Shown in pieces: positions 8,978 through 20,500 of a stretch of 64,000 bases of DNA. The stretch lies in NCBI GenBank assembly GCA_964393615.1, contig CAYMUR010000008.1, forward strand, positions 37,160 through 101,159, read 5' to 3'. Under the pieces are notes generated by a model. The model made no database searches. It was not told where the DNA came from and worked only from the letters and a program-made list of their open reading frames with translations. Both the position numbers and the translations under genes were made by a program. The DNA comes from CAYMUR01 sp964393615. Its GTDB lineage: Bacteria > Planctomycetota > Planctomycetia > Pirellulales > Pirellulaceae. The first letter of the stretch is position 1, and each line of letters begins with the position of its first letter.

Positions 8978-10519
8978 TCATCCACTGGGAAAAAGTAGGC
9001 GCCAAAAGATCCTGATGAATTGTCTTAGAATCACGCTTCCGACGGCAAAGACAATAGTGATCAAGAAAGAACCAGGGACTAAAAGCAACGGAGAAATCGA
9101 AGTCCACCCTGCTTTTTCTCCGGTCAGGTAGATGTCCATACTAAACCAGTCACACGCATACAACAGCGCCCAAAGAACCCCCAATACCAGGGAACCATTG
9201 ATAGCGCGCTCTCCCACGTACGGCAAAAACATCGCCACAAAAAACACAGCTCCCATCGGACCGAGCCCTAAATGCACCAACTTTTGTGCAATGTCGACAA
9301 TACTATTTGTGCCAGGAATACTGTCGGCCAAGATCGCCATCATGATCACACCAACCCCGATCGAACGGGTGACCCTGCGGGCAAATCTCAGCTCGGACTG
9401 CTCGCTTTTCTCGCGGCGGTTGGCTGGCACGATATTACGAGAGACGACTGCCGTTAACGAATTCAACCCCGAGTCAATGGTAGACTGGGCTGCCCCCAAC
9501 AATGCTGCAATCACGAGACCGGTCAGCCCAATTGGTAGATGGTTTGCGATAAAGTATGGAAATGCGCGGTCGGCAAAATCCGGGTCGGTGACGTCAGCTA
9601 CCCCTTCCGGCAAGGCTCCTTCCACGTTGTGATAGTAGACCAACAACGCCGCGCCAACAAAAGTAATCAGCAACGTAAAACACGCACCGACCACGTAATT
9701 TGCCAGCATCATCAGCCGCGCTCTCGGCGTGGCAAAATAACGCTGCACAACCACCTGTTCCGAAGTGTTGTAAGAAAAATCAATGACCAAACGGAACAGG
9801 ATGGCACCAACGACCGTGTGGCGGACAGTCAAATCCCAGCTAAACAACGGGGGTAACTCATGGGTTCCTGCCGACACCTCATGCCACCAACTGGGAAAAC
9901 CGGTCCCTGTTTTCCAGCCAACCACGGCCAGAGTGACCACAGCCCCACTGGCCAGAATACAAAATTGAATTACGTCCGTCCAAACGACCGACCGCATCCC
10001 TCCAGCCGACGTGTAGAGTAAGCTAGCCGCACCAATGGCAGCAATCACTAACCAGTTATGCAAGCCGGTCATCTGTGCGATGAGCCGTGAGGCGAGCAAC
10101 AGCACCAGCCCCAAGAATGCAACTTGCATGTACGCCCAAATAGCGACGCCCAACCGTTCAGTCTTGCGACCAAAACGTGTTCTCAACAACTCAAACGCCG
10201 TCGTGACTTTTGCGCGTTGAAAATACGGTACGATCACAAAAATGGTAACCACGGCGCCAAACGGCAAGCCGACTTGCCGCCACAAGATTCCCACGCCATG
10301 CTGAATCACTTCACCCGGATCACCCAAATAGCCAACTGTCGATGCCAGGGACGCCATCACGCTGAGCGCGACTGCCATCCAGGGAATTTGTCGACCACCC
10401 AGGAAAAAATCCTGCGTATTTCGCTGCCGACGGGCAAAATACCGGCCCAGTGTCGCGATACCAACCAAATAAACACCGACCACCACCCAGTCAACCGCAT
10501 GAATCTCCGCTGTCTCCAT
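8978..10519 (-). CDS. Sodium/solute symporter (SSS/SLC5 family)
   Basis: The 513-residue protein is almost entirely hydrophobic helices, about 13 predicted. It opens with DWVVVGVYLVGIATLGRYFA and contains RNTQDFFLGGRQIPW, the characteristic first loop of SSS transporters, plus ASLASTVGYLG and TSAGGMRSVVWTD blocks that match the LeuT-fold sodium-binding region. Family members take up sugars, amino acids, nucleosides or vitamins with sodium at the inner membrane; the substrate cannot be read from the sequence. It is transcribed divergently from a DUF1080 gene and sits in a sugar-processing region, so a sugar or uronate is a reasonable guess. Confidence 0.88.
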   Translation of the reverse strand: METAEIHAVDWVVVGVYLVGIATLGRYFARRQRNTQDFFLGGRQIPWMAVALSVMASLASTVGYLGDPGEVIQHGVGILWRQVGLPFGAVVTIFVIVPYFQRAKVTTAFELLRTRFGRKTERLGVAIWAYMQVAFLGLVLLLASRLIAQMTGLHNWLVIAAIGAASLLYTSAGGMRSVVWTDVIQFCILASGAVVTLAVVGWKTGTGFPSWWHEVSAGTHELPPLFSWDLTVRHTVVGAILFRLVIDFSYNTSEQVVVQRYFATPRARLMMLANYVVGACFTLLITFVGAALLVYYHNVEGALPEGVADVTDPDFADRAFPYFIANHLPIGLTGLVIAALLGAAQSTIDSGLNSLTAVVSRNIVPANRREKSEQSELRFARRVTRSIGVGVIMMAILADSIPGTNSIVDIAQKLVHLGLGPMGAVFFVAMFLPYVGERAINGSLVLGVLWALLYACDWFSMDIYLTGEKAGWTSISPLLLVPGSFLITIVFAVGSVILRQFIRIFWRLLFPSG

Positions 10520-10721
10520 CCAAATATCAACCTTCGATTGAAATGCTGTTCGGCACTTTCGAGGCGCGCCTGACTATCCTGATCCTATACCAGCCCAACT
10601 ATACACCCAATCTACCATCTCTCCCAGTCACAACGACAGCCGTAGTGGGCAACCGTGATTTTCCTTGACACGATTCCAGAAAATTTTAATCATCCGCCAT
10701 GTTCTTTAAAATGGCACTACA

Positions 10722-10750
10722 TAGAAATCCGGCAATCATTTTTATATAAT
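10722..10750 (+). promoter_or_regulatory. Possible promoter for the DUF1080 gene
   Basis: A perfect TATAAT at 10745-10750 is preceded after 17 bases by TAGAAA (4/6 of TTGACA). It lies 37 bases before the ATG at 10788, which has AAGGAG seven bases upstream. Confidence 0.42.
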
Positions 10751-10787
10751 TCAAGCTTCCAATACTTTCCTCACCAAGGAGTTCTAC

Positions 10788-11438
10788 ATGTCATTTCGTC
10801 CCCATGGTAAAGTCAGGTTACTGGTGTTGGCAGGGATCTTGTTGTGCATAACGACTCTCGTTGCCAGCGCGTCCCACACCTTCAATGCGTCCTGGACCCA
10901 GCTGTTCAATGAAAAGGACCTCAGCGGGTGGACAAAGATGGGAAAGGAAAAATGGATCGTTGAAGAGGGTGTCATTCATGGCGAAGGTATTACGAACGCC
11001 TACGGCTACCTGGCCACCGAAAAGTCGTACTCAGATTTCCACCTTTCGCTGCGTTTTAAATGCATGGCCAGCGGCAATAGCGGTGTTTATATTCACACCC
11101 AATTCAAGCCCGGTACTACCACTATCGTTCAAGGCAGACAAGTTGAAATCGACCGGACCATTGGAAGGCACACGGGAGGCTTGTACGGTGATGACGCCGG
11201 CTGGCTGGTATGGCCCGCCCCAGAATTGGAAACCGTGATTCGACCCCACGATTGGAATCACTTGCTCATCATCGTCGAAGGCAAGCGACACATCACACGA
11301 CTCAATGGTGTGCAAATGGTAGATTTCACCTATCCTGACATCCCAACCACCGAGGGCCGTATCGCGCTGCAACTGCACTCGGGTGGTGAAGGTCGTATGC
11401 AATTTAAAGACATTTGGATCAGAGACCTTGGTGAATAG
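10788..11438 (+). CDS. DUF1080 (3-keto-disaccharide hydrolase) family protein
   Basis: The ATG at 10788 has an AAGGAG site and a signal peptide (residues 10-28). The mature 190-residue part has WTQLFNEKDLSGWTKMG and the mid-motif GNSGVYIHTQF, both hallmarks of DUF1080, a concanavalin-like beta-sandwich. Members have been linked to 3-keto-glycoside hydrolysis; in planctomycetes they are abundant and mostly uncharacterised. It is followed 168 bases later on the same strand by a Tat-type Gfo/Idh/MocA protein, a common pairing that would fit an oxidise-then-hydrolyse 3-keto sugar route, but this is inference. Confidence 0.88.
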   Translation: MSFRPHGKVRLLVLAGILLCITTLVASASHTFNASWTQLFNEKDLSGWTKMGKEKWIVEEGVIHGEGITNAYGYLATEKSYSDFHLSLRFKCMASGNSGVYIHTQFKPGTTTIVQGRQVEIDRTIGRHTGGLYGDDAGWLVWPAPELETVIRPHDWNHLLIIVEGKRHITRLNGVQMVDFTYPDIPTTEGRIALQLHSGGEGRMQFKDIWIRDLGE

Positions 11439-11605
11439 CACCTGCTAAAACGCCGCGCCTAATCAAATCGCAAACAGGCCATGCAGTCTGCAGAATGCAC
11501 ACGACTACCTTGCAGGCCTCGTCCATGGTGCAATAACTTCCACACGTGGTACCATTGGACCGACGAATGAAATCAGCATGCGCCGCAAACTTCACGGATA
11601 ATTTC

Positions 11606-12949
11606 ATGTCACAATTCAACCGCAGACGATTCCTGAAAACATCGACAGCCACCTTGGCCGCCAACACGTTGTACCAACGCGGCCGAATCGCCAAGTCGGC
11701 TCCGAGCGAACGTCTGCGGGCAGGATTTGTCGGCGTGGGAGGGCGCGCCAGAAGACTACTGGACCTATTTTCGGAACAGAAAGATGTCGACATCCTGGCG
11801 CTGTCTGATATCGATTCGCGACGTCTACCGGCAGCGGTGGAACTGGTCAAAAACAAGGCTGGCAACCATCCTAAAACTTATCTAGACTTTCGCCACATCG
11901 TGGACGATCCGCGCATTGACATCCTGGTCGTAGGGACTCCGGACCATTGGCACGCGATACCCACCATCATGGGTTGCCTGGCCGGCAAAGATGTCTACGT
12001 CGAAAAACCGGACGGCCACAACATTCTCGAAGGCCAGACGATCGTGGCCGCCATGCGAAAACATAACCGTATTGTGCAATTGGGCACCCAAGCCCGCTCG
12101 AGTCCCCATTTCCTCGAAGCGATTCAATACATTCAAACGGGCGCCTTGGGCAATGTGCTCGTTGCCAAAGCCTGGGAGTCGAGTCGACAGGGTTCAATCG
12201 GTTTTCCTGCCGACGGCCAAGCTCCTCAAGGCGTCGACTACGACACATGGTTGGGTCCGGCCCCCAAACGGCCGTTCAATCCCCGGCGTTTCCACGGAAG
12301 CTGGCGTTGGTTCTTTGACTATGGCACGGGAGATTTGGGGAACGACGGTGTACACCGACTCGACTACGCACGCTGGGCCTTCAATACCGCCTTGATCGCC
12401 CAAGGAGGAGACCCTCTTTACCTGCCCACCAAGGTTACCGCCCATGGTGGAAAATGGTATTTCAACGATGCACAACAGTGGCCCGATACGTTACAGGCCA
12501 ATTTCGAGTACCCCCAGCAGGATAACAGGCCAGGAAAACTATTGACTTACGAAATGCGTGTCTGGACACCCTATAACACACGCGGCCACGATTTAAACGA
12601 AGGTGCAATTGTATACGGTGACCAAGGCTATATTGTAATGGGTAACCGACACTGGAAAGCCTATGCTGGGCGTGAAGAACTTGTGGCTGCAGGGAAAGGT
12701 GACAACAACGCCCGACCACATATTCGCAACTTCTTGGATTGTGTCAAAAGTCGGCAAAAACCAAACGCCGATGTCGAAACAGTCGGACATCCGTCATCGT
12801 TCCTCACGCATGTTGGGAACCTGGCCTGGCGACTGGGTCGGCAGGTAGTTCTGGATCCAGAAACCGAAACGTTCATCGGCGACGAACAAGCCAACGCGAT
12901 GCGCACCAGGCCCGAATATCGTAAACCCTGGACCTTGCCCAAAGTTTAA
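11606..12949 (+). CDS. Tat-exported Gfo/Idh/MocA-family oxidoreductase
   Basis: The ATG at 11606 gives FNRRRFLKTSTATLAANTL, a twin-arginine signal; the frame is open upstream to 11546 without one. The 447-residue protein then has a Rossmann nucleotide-binding start (GFVGVGGRARRLL), VVGTPDHWH, and VYVEKPDGHN with the EKP catalytic motif. The C-terminal half contains the DLGNDGVHRLDYARW substrate-domain block. Family members oxidise or reduce sugars and cyclitols with NAD(P), and the Tat route suggests the cofactor is bound before export. It lies behind a DUF1080 gene, with which it may act on 3-keto sugars. Confidence 0.9.
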   Translation: MSQFNRRRFLKTSTATLAANTLYQRGRIAKSAPSERLRAGFVGVGGRARRLLDLFSEQKDVDILALSDIDSRRLPAAVELVKNKAGNHPKTYLDFRHIVDDPRIDILVVGTPDHWHAIPTIMGCLAGKDVYVEKPDGHNILEGQTIVAAMRKHNRIVQLGTQARSSPHFLEAIQYIQTGALGNVLVAKAWESSRQGSIGFPADGQAPQGVDYDTWLGPAPKRPFNPRRFHGSWRWFFDYGTGDLGNDGVHRLDYARWAFNTALIAQGGDPLYLPTKVTAHGGKWYFNDAQQWPDTLQANFEYPQQDNRPGKLLTYEMRVWTPYNTRGHDLNEGAIVYGDQGYIVMGNRHWKAYAGREELVAAGKGDNNARPHIRNFLDCVKSRQKPNADVETVGHPSSFLTHVGNLAWRLGRQVVLDPETETFIGDEQANAMRTRPEYRKPWTLPKV

Positions 12950-13300
12950 ACCGACCAGGACGTATGCGATTTTCCAACCTAAGGAACGAACGGTTCAGCG
13001 GGATGTGGCGCACCCATGCCCCACTTGGCAGTAAACCGCGCCGTAAAATTCCACCTCGTTGCCAGGCCAACACCATGCCGAGTATGACTTTGGACTCTAC
13101 ACACCCAAACAGCAGTCCGGTTACATGCGTACTAACCACCTACTTGCCATACCACGATTGCCTCTGACATGTGTGTTGACCAGGGCCATGCGCGTTGACC
13201 AGGGAATTGACGCTTTGCCTCGTGGTTATCCATCAATAGAAAACACAAAAATAGAATGCGCGGTGGCAAGGCATTTGCGGGCGATTCACCAAGTCCCAGG
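12950..13300. other. Convergent intergenic region
   Basis: This lies between the oxidoreductase stop and the end of the minus-strand propeller gene. An 11-base direct repeat GTTGACCAGGG occurs near 13174 and 13193. No gene or convincing terminator was seen. Confidence 0.45.
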
Positions 13301-14962
13301 TTACACTTTTTCATAAAATCGGTAGCTATACAACACCGCACCACGAATCTCAAAATGAAGGGCCACCTGTTTTCCGACTAACTCAGAAAGGTCAGGTTTA
13401 TCGCGCCACTTCGCCCAGGTGTAGACCCGATCGATCTCCGCGTCGATTCTTGAGTCCTCCAAACCGTACCCTGGTATCTCTGTTCCATCCGGCGTGGTGA
13501 CGGCCAGGCGTATGGGAGTGTATTCCAAGTGCTCGACGTTAATAGCCAGTTCTGCCTGAGGCACGGTCAACGGCTTGGTGACCACCTTTCCGGGCGGTAA
13601 ACTTCGCCACTGGGCCAGTCCCGCAAACCGGTCCAGGCCGACAGTGGCCACTCCCATTCCCATGGGCATGCCTCGTCGCGGATGGTTCTTCGTGCCAGCA
13701 CCCGTATAGAAAATGGCCAACTGGTCACCTATCCGACAGGGCGGATTGTGCGTCGGATAAACCAATAAACGATCAAAGGATCCTTCCGGGCCAACATCTA
13801 AAAACTGGGTGCCAGGTGCGGTACGTTGCCATTTCGCACCTTCCCGCTGTGTGGTCAATTCACACGTTGCCCCCAGGTCAGCCAGTGGCCATTTTTCCAA
13901 AAAACCAAGGTTCATGTTCCCATAGTTGAACGGCGTAATCCCACCATGCCATTGGTAATTAACATTAAAGGCGGGATCCGATTCACGACCGTAGACAACC
14001 TCCAGGTCAGACCATGTTTTCCAGTCTTTGCTCGTGCGCAGAGAAGCATTTCGCCCACCTTCACCGGTAGCCCGTTCATTGAGCCACCAACGCCGGTTGC
14101 GATGATCGCGCGTGACCATCATGTAGTCTCCTGCCGCCGTTTTTAGCATCCGCTGAGGCCGCCGCGTCCAATGAATACCATCAGGGCTCGTATCCATATA
14201 TTGGCCCCAAATACGATGTGATTTTTTCGCTTGTTCCGGTGAAACATTTGGGTAACGCCGGTAGTCATAGGGAGCCCACATGCGATGGTCCTGCATATTT
14301 GCGATCAACTTGTAGCGTCGCTGTGGGTCAGGATCATCATCGTCTCGCACAACGGTTAACCCGTCAAGATTATTAAGCACACCGATCTGATTACCATTTT
14401 CATCGATTGCCGGCAGCCCCAGTCCTTGCCGCGCCAGCGCAAGATCGACTTGATTCTTGCCGTCGGGCGCACACGAATAAAAAAGATTATTTCGTTTGCT
14501 GCCACGAAACTCGAACATGCCCAGGTCAGGTTTTTCCCAATGAATTCCATCGCGGCTTTCCGCATAACAATAACCACCTACGTCTAATTGGTCGGGACGA
14601 CGTTCGGTGTTCATCGCGAAATACCACATGCGAAATAGACCGTCCGGCTCCTGAATCACACTACCCCAAGCCTGGGCACGCTCACCCTCCCAGGGTCGAT
14701 CGCTAACCAGTACCGGCTCGTGATGTTTTTTGGGCCGGTTTACTACTCTCGCAAGATGTTTTACTTCGGCAATTTCTTCATCATCGATCACTAGATGAAG
14801 GTTCGGATCATGATGATCCTGTGGATCTCTGTTACCAGTGCGGACGTACGAACTATTGTTAACGTTAAACGGCTCGGCCTGTACCATCGCTTGACCACCA
14901 AGCAGAGTGGAACCGGCTGTCAGGGATCGGGCGATAAAATCGCGTCTTGTAGTGCGAGGCAT
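13301..14962 (-). CDS. Tat-exported beta-propeller glycosidase-like protein
   Basis: The ATG at 14962 has AGGAAAG seven bases upstream and starts TTRRDFIARSLTAGSTLLGG, a Tat signal. The 553-residue protein contains repeated GH32/GH43-like blade motifs: FRMWYFAMN, YAESRDGIHW, TSPDGIHWTRRP, LRTSKDWKTW, AIFYTGAG. The C-terminus is a beta-rich domain ending ILYSYRF-like (VLYSYRFYEKV). It shares blade sequence and the C-terminal domain with the propeller module at 6737-8203, so the two are paralogues. They differ in export: this one is Tat with its own signal, the other sits behind a phosphoesterase. The activity is probably on a sugar or sugar polymer, but no catalytic triad could be assigned. 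Confidence 0.75.
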   Translation of the reverse strand: MPRTTRRDFIARSLTAGSTLLGGQAMVQAEPFNVNNSSYVRTGNRDPQDHHDPNLHLVIDDEEIAEVKHLARVVNRPKKHHEPVLVSDRPWEGERAQAWGSVIQEPDGLFRMWYFAMNTERRPDQLDVGGYCYAESRDGIHWEKPDLGMFEFRGSKRNNLFYSCAPDGKNQVDLALARQGLGLPAIDENGNQIGVLNNLDGLTVVRDDDDPDPQRRYKLIANMQDHRMWAPYDYRRYPNVSPEQAKKSHRIWGQYMDTSPDGIHWTRRPQRMLKTAAGDYMMVTRDHRNRRWWLNERATGEGGRNASLRTSKDWKTWSDLEVVYGRESDPAFNVNYQWHGGITPFNYGNMNLGFLEKWPLADLGATCELTTQREGAKWQRTAPGTQFLDVGPEGSFDRLLVYPTHNPPCRIGDQLAIFYTGAGTKNHPRRGMPMGMGVATVGLDRFAGLAQWRSLPPGKVVTKPLTVPQAELAINVEHLEYTPIRLAVTTPDGTEIPGYGLEDSRIDAEIDRVYTWAKWRDKPDLSELVGKQVALHFEIRGAVLYSYRFYEKV

Positions 14963-15223
14963 GTCTCAACTTTCCTGAAATCATTCAATCCAATACGGTA
15001 GGGCAGTCTGCTAAAGCGTGCAGTAAGCAGTTGTTGTGGCAGAGATCCGTTACAACACTTGACGCACAGTGCATCCATCATACGACCTGATTACAAATAC
15101 GACTTCGAGAATTAATATATATCAAGAGGACTCGAAGTAACAGTAAGGACGCTAAGCACTGCTATCGTCCTGTAATTCAGCAGACGAAACTGGTGGCAGC
15201 AGAACAAACCAGTCCCCGGCGGC

Positions 15224-17106
15224 TCACGTTCCTGGTTCCACACAGGGAACCACTTCGAAAACCAACTTGCCCTGGTCTTCTCTTAAGAGCCCCAGACACC
15301 GCTCACCAACAGCCAGACGCGAAGAATAGCCAAACGGGACTTGCCCTCCGAATTGCTGAGCCATGGGATGCCAGGTAATACCATCCGTCTCACCATCCGA
15401 CCAGGGTAGCGGGACGGCGTCGCCCAAACCATCGGCTGGCTCGAGCCTGGTAAGTTCTGGAGAATCCTGCATCCCCCAACAAAGCCGCATCCAGCGCGGC
15501 GGACTTCCCGGTACGTCTGCTACAGCTCGAATGACCGCCAGCGGTTTTTTTCCACATGCTGGCACGATGACTCTNNNNNNNNNNCAACGTTTTGGCTAGA
15601 GTGCACACCGATCCGTCCCACGCGCAAACCAGCACCCGTCTGCTCTTGAGTGACATAGTAGTGGTGACCGTCAGACGCTTTTGTCACCCGCATGAATCCT
15701 GGTGAAACTGCCAGCAGTTCGAGTTCGTCAGTGTTGGGCCCGTGATCTCGGGTGGCCAACACAATTGTGTCCTCTCCTTTCACCACTTCACCACCCGTGT
15801 CCGCTGATTTCTTCAGGAAACGGCAGAGGACATAGGGCCAAACCCCCGGACGGCCATAAGCATCAAATAAAATTCCGCCAGGTCGATAACTAGCGTTTCG
15901 TATCAAACTGGGTCGCACAAAGAGCTGATTCGTATGTTCAAGCCACGTTGCCGGGCTGGTTAAACGCGACTTATTTTCAGGAGCCTGTTCAGCCTTCAGC
16001 AACGCCGGATCAATCGTTAGCATGAAAATGCCAACTTTCCAGCCAAACAGCACGTAGATTCGACCTCCGTGCTCCAGTAGCATGCCGGATGTTAACGGCC
16101 TGTCCAAATGATCGAAAACAGCTGTTTGCGGTGAGCCAATCAACGTCACATGCTGGAATTCGTCCCAGCGAGGACGTTCACGGTCCGTCCAAGAAAACAC
16201 GAGGTCCCGCCCATGTTGACCTTGATAACCGGCGCTGACTGCACACCAGAGACCGGCGCTGGTCCTTAATACCTGTTTTCCAGAAGGGCCCGGCAGCAGT
16301 CCCTGCCTGACAACCTGTTTTTCGTGTGGCTCCGGCGTCGCAACCCCAGTCGACAGGTAACGGGTAGCGCCCGGCCATAATTTCTTCAAAATAGTGTACG
16401 CCATCAACCGGTGCCCGGCATGGTTGGGATGGATCGAATCGTTGAGTCGGGTAGCTAAAAGGTGCTGATCAACCTTGAGCACTGCCCAATCCGCAAAACA
16501 ATCCACGGCGCTGACCTGCTCACGACGAGCCACCTCCAAAGCACGAGCCATATAAAGCGGCAACGACTTGCGTCCGCGCCCGCTCGGGCTGTCACTAATA
16601 ATTTCATTCTGAGTACAAATTACCGGAATAGCACCCGTATCACGCGTTTTGTTGACCAACTGCACAAGATTGTCTGCGAATTCCCCCAAGCCTTTCTCTC
16701 CAGCTCCACAATCATTCATACCGAACATGATGAAAACCAGGTCCGGCTGGTGTGCCAACACGTATCTTTCGAAACGAGTTTTCCTCAGACCACGCCCCGC
16801 CGTTCCCATGTTCCCCGCATGCACAATCCGAATATTCGCCTGAGGATAAGCCTGCCGTAACGCATCCACTGCAAATGTCATGTAGTTCTGGCGATAATCG
16901 GTATGAAAGCAGGGCCAGGTGATGCTGTCACCAAACGTGGCGAAAGTGAGTGACTGGCCAGTGCGCAACTTTTCAGTAATCGGATCAAGCACTCCGTCGG
17001 CCAAGCCCATGGCAGGCGCTGAACCTAGAATCACCAGCAGAATGCGTGCCAGAAACCACCGGAGGTAGGCACTTGGAAAATGTTGCCCGGGGCCTGTCAA
17101 TGCCAC
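15224..17106 (-). CDS. SGNH/GDSL-type hydrolase with C-terminal extension, interrupted by an N gap
   Basis: The GTG at 17106 is chosen because a signal peptide follows (YLRWFLARILLVILGSAPAMG); the frame is open to 17313 without one. The SGNH domain covers about the first 230 residues of the mature protein: FATFGDSITW (block I, catalytic Ser), IVHAGNMGTAG (block II Gly), FMFGMNDCG-like GMNDCG (block III Asn) and NDSIHPNHAGH (block V Asp-x-x-His). These enzymes are esterases, often deacetylating polysaccharides. The C-terminal part, probably beta-propeller-like, runs to TGA at 15224. The ten-N gap at 15575-15584 shifts the frame, so its true length is unknown and the gene is probably intact in the organism. 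Confidence 0.78.
15575..15584. other. Assembly gap (10 N)
   Basis: Ten N bases inside the SGNH hydrolase gene. The reading frames on its two sides do not match, so the gap is a placeholder, not a measured length. Confidence 0.95.
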
Positions 17107-17549
17107 CCAATGACCACGGCCCGTTCTCCCTGCACGCCCCCACTTCTTCCCAGGACAACCCTTTGAAAGCAGTCCAACCGCTGGATGGCCAGATATGATT
17201 GGGCAACAGGCCATTCGAGAGAACTGCCTGTTGCATGCTTCCCAGCAACTGTACGGTTGTGTTAATCGCATCATCACATTGTGTTGCTGCTGGACCATTG
17301 GAAGCCGTAACATTTTTCAGCGGTCTATCATCGTTGCCATCATGAAGTCAATATCTCTCCCATCGAAAACACCTCCGACTGGCAACCACTATTTCTTACC
17401 ATGATTAAAAATGATTGGCAACATCTTCAGCGAACCTTTTCTTAAACGAGTCACTGAATCAGTCACAAGGAATCACGTGGTACACTTACGACATCTTGGA
17501 CCGAACATATTTCAATACCTCCACACGACAGATCCACGGAACACCCAGC
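17107..17549. other. Intergenic region upstream of the SGNH gene
   Basis: It holds the upstream side of the SGNH gene and the downstream side of the giant protein gene. The SGNH frame stays open to 17313 but the predicted residues look random. No other gene or clear signal was seen. Confidence 0.45.
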
Positions 17550-20500
17550 CTATTCATCCTGGCTGTGGGTAACATTTCGTCGCCGTCGTGCCGTGGATTC
17601 TAGCTCAAATGTTTGCTGCACACTTTGCGGAAGTTCCGATTTTGGACTTGCACCACTGGTCGAAGGGGCAGCATCGAATACAACCTTCGATTCCAGGCCA
17701 GTCTCCGGTGCAGAGACGTCGTCTGACCTTGCTGCCGAGCTCACCACGGCAACGGTCCTGGAATTGAAAGAGCCAGGATGGGCGCCGTAACCCGTGGGCG
17801 AATAATGGAGCACGATACGGTTAAAATCAACCACATCGACGTCCCCATCACCATCGAAGTCTCCCCGGCTCCAACTGGCAATTCCCCGCACACCAAGGGG
17901 ATCAAATTCAGCCACCAAGCGGCTGACATCCAAAAAGTCAACATCTTGATCAAGATCGATGTCACCGTAACGTTTTGCCATCCGATTGAACACCATTTCC
18001 TCTACATCCCTGTGGTCCACCTCGCCATCATTGTCTAGATCCAAGGTAGGATTTTTCGAACCGAGACCAGCGAACAGCAAGTCAATATCTTCTACATCCA
18101 GATGACTATCGTAATTCACATTACCTGCAACCACGGGTTCCATTTCGATGACCAACGTAGCCGCCACGATGGACCCCGCTTTTCCATTGACCATGTCATC
18201 GGTTACGTGCAGTGTCCAATGACCATTCACCGCTTTACCTTTGAAACTTCTCAGCACCTCCTCAGGCTGAAAACGTCCTGAGAACGGCGTTGACCCCACC
18301 GTAATGGACTCCGTGGCACTGTCGTCCAACACCATACTGATCCAATCGGCACTACCATGTTGCAAGTCGGTAAAAAGCTCGACGATCGTCCCGTCCGGTG
18401 CTTCCAGAAACACGTCCAAATCTTCGAGGTTCGAATGCTGTAACTCGAGCATCACGTCCAGATCTTTGACCAATCCCGCCTCCGTGACGTGAAACCCAAA
18501 CGCCTTTGTCTGACCATCTACAAGGTAAGTGAGCATCGAAACCAGCGGACCCTCGTCCGCAACAGCTAAATACGACACACTTTCTGGTGCTGCGTGCAGA
18601 ATTTCCGTATCGCGCGTCGTGTCTTCTTCGATTTTGAGATCAATGCTGCCCACTCCCAGATTCTGATAACGCAAGTGGGAGTTGTCATATCCATGAAAAC
18701 TGTTCATCGAACCGACGAACAAAGGTGGCTTCGCAAATACCTGGCCGAAATGAAGCGCAGAGAAGGTTTCTGTAAATTGCACTCCGCTCGTACGGGCCTC
18801 ATAGGCCTGTCCACCCCAGGTCCCCATCCCTGGCTCCATTGCCAGAAAGCCAACTGTCTGGGTACCGTGTGCCGCCTCGGTCGCTTCCTCTGGCTCCATT
18901 GCTACATCAAAGCTGGTAGTCGATACCGCATTCTGGCGTGTTGAAAGATAACCTTCGGTGGTCCCTGCCAACGTTTGCACCTGACTCATGACCACCGGCG
19001 TCGTCTTAAATGGAGAGACAAAGTCGACTGTCTCCCAACTTAAAGGCGAAATCATCTTTCCCACGGTCGCAGCCGTGGCAACGTTGCCCACTTCCACCCT
19101 CGTTCCATCCGACAGCAAATAACTTCCCGCCTCGAGAACGATATAACCTACCGATTCACCCACACCGTGTGTGCCGTTCAAATTAGAGGGTTCTACTAAC
19201 CGCACATCGAACTGATTCGTTTGCACATTGCTAATGCGCACCACGACCGGATCAGCCCCGGCAAACGATGCCGGCTGGGCCAATACAACGGGATTGGAAT
19301 AGGATTGTGACAACGTGACCGTTTGGGAAACATGCGTCAGTTCCGTCAGTTGCCCCGTTTCACCAATCACTTGCGTATCTACCGTGAAGGGCACTGTCAG
19401 GACGGGGCCAAAGCGACCCGGACTGGGAGCACCAGCGGACCAGGAAGTAACACTTGGACCCCAAAGATCCGAAAGGATACGATGTAATGAATCTCCACCC
19501 CCATCGGCCGCGACCGGCCAGGGTGCCCGGTCGTCAAAAACAAGTTGATCTTCAAGCACATGCGATACCAAATTCGGATCGGTTAACGGTGGTTCTCCCA
19601 TGCGTTGCAATTCAACACGATCTTGCGAATTGCTGAGTTGGTTTGTGTAACCTCCGACGACTGATACCGCATCGTCGATCCGGTAATGTTCCCGGAAAGC
19701 TGCCAACCTGGCGACATTCGCTGTACTTTCAGGGTTAAACGACAAAATCAACAAATAATGCCCCGCCCCTAACAACGCCCCTGGATCAAAATCAAAATCG
19801 ACACCACCGCGCAACCGCCAATCCGACAGGTCAACGTCTCGGTTCGTTGGGTTATAGATTTCCACATACTCCAGGTCATTGTCAGTAAGGTGGGGTGCCA
19901 AGGCAACTGGCGCTGGGTTTTCAGGATGGTAGTTAACCTCACTGATCACCACAGGCCCCACACGGGGGACACTGTTGGCAGCGGCCAAACTCAGGGCATC
20001 CAGCGGCGCAAAACGCCCGGTTCCATCTGGTACACGTCCGAAGGATTCGCGCTTGTTTGCTGCGGGAATTTTCACCTGGTCCACCATCCACCATTGACCC
20101 GAACCAAATCCGTCTGGATCAACCAACCACACCTCATCGCCACGTGTACCACTTAAGGCAAAATGATTCGGACCAGGATTTAAAGGGTTGGGATTAAAAT
20201 CACTTTCATCAAAAACGACATACTGGCCGGGATAAAGGACCGTCTCTGATGGAATCTGGTACTTGAAAAAATAATCTGACGAATCACTAAGAAACCACCC
20301 ACTAATGTCTACCGGGTCGTTGGTCGAATTCAATATTTCTATCGAATCGGATGGTGCCACCGATGCATCCGTGTGCGACAACACCTCGTTAATCACAACA
20401 CCGACACGCCCGTTGCCAGCCTCACCAGGTGTTCCGCCAAACTCCGTACTAGCCTGCCAGCGGTAAGCTTTACCATATTCACTGCCAGGTGTTCCTGCTG

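Noticed and set aside
13174..13203. Two copies of GTTGACCAGGG as a possible regulator site
   Set aside because: Short, 19 bases apart, in a convergent intergenic region where no promoter is needed.
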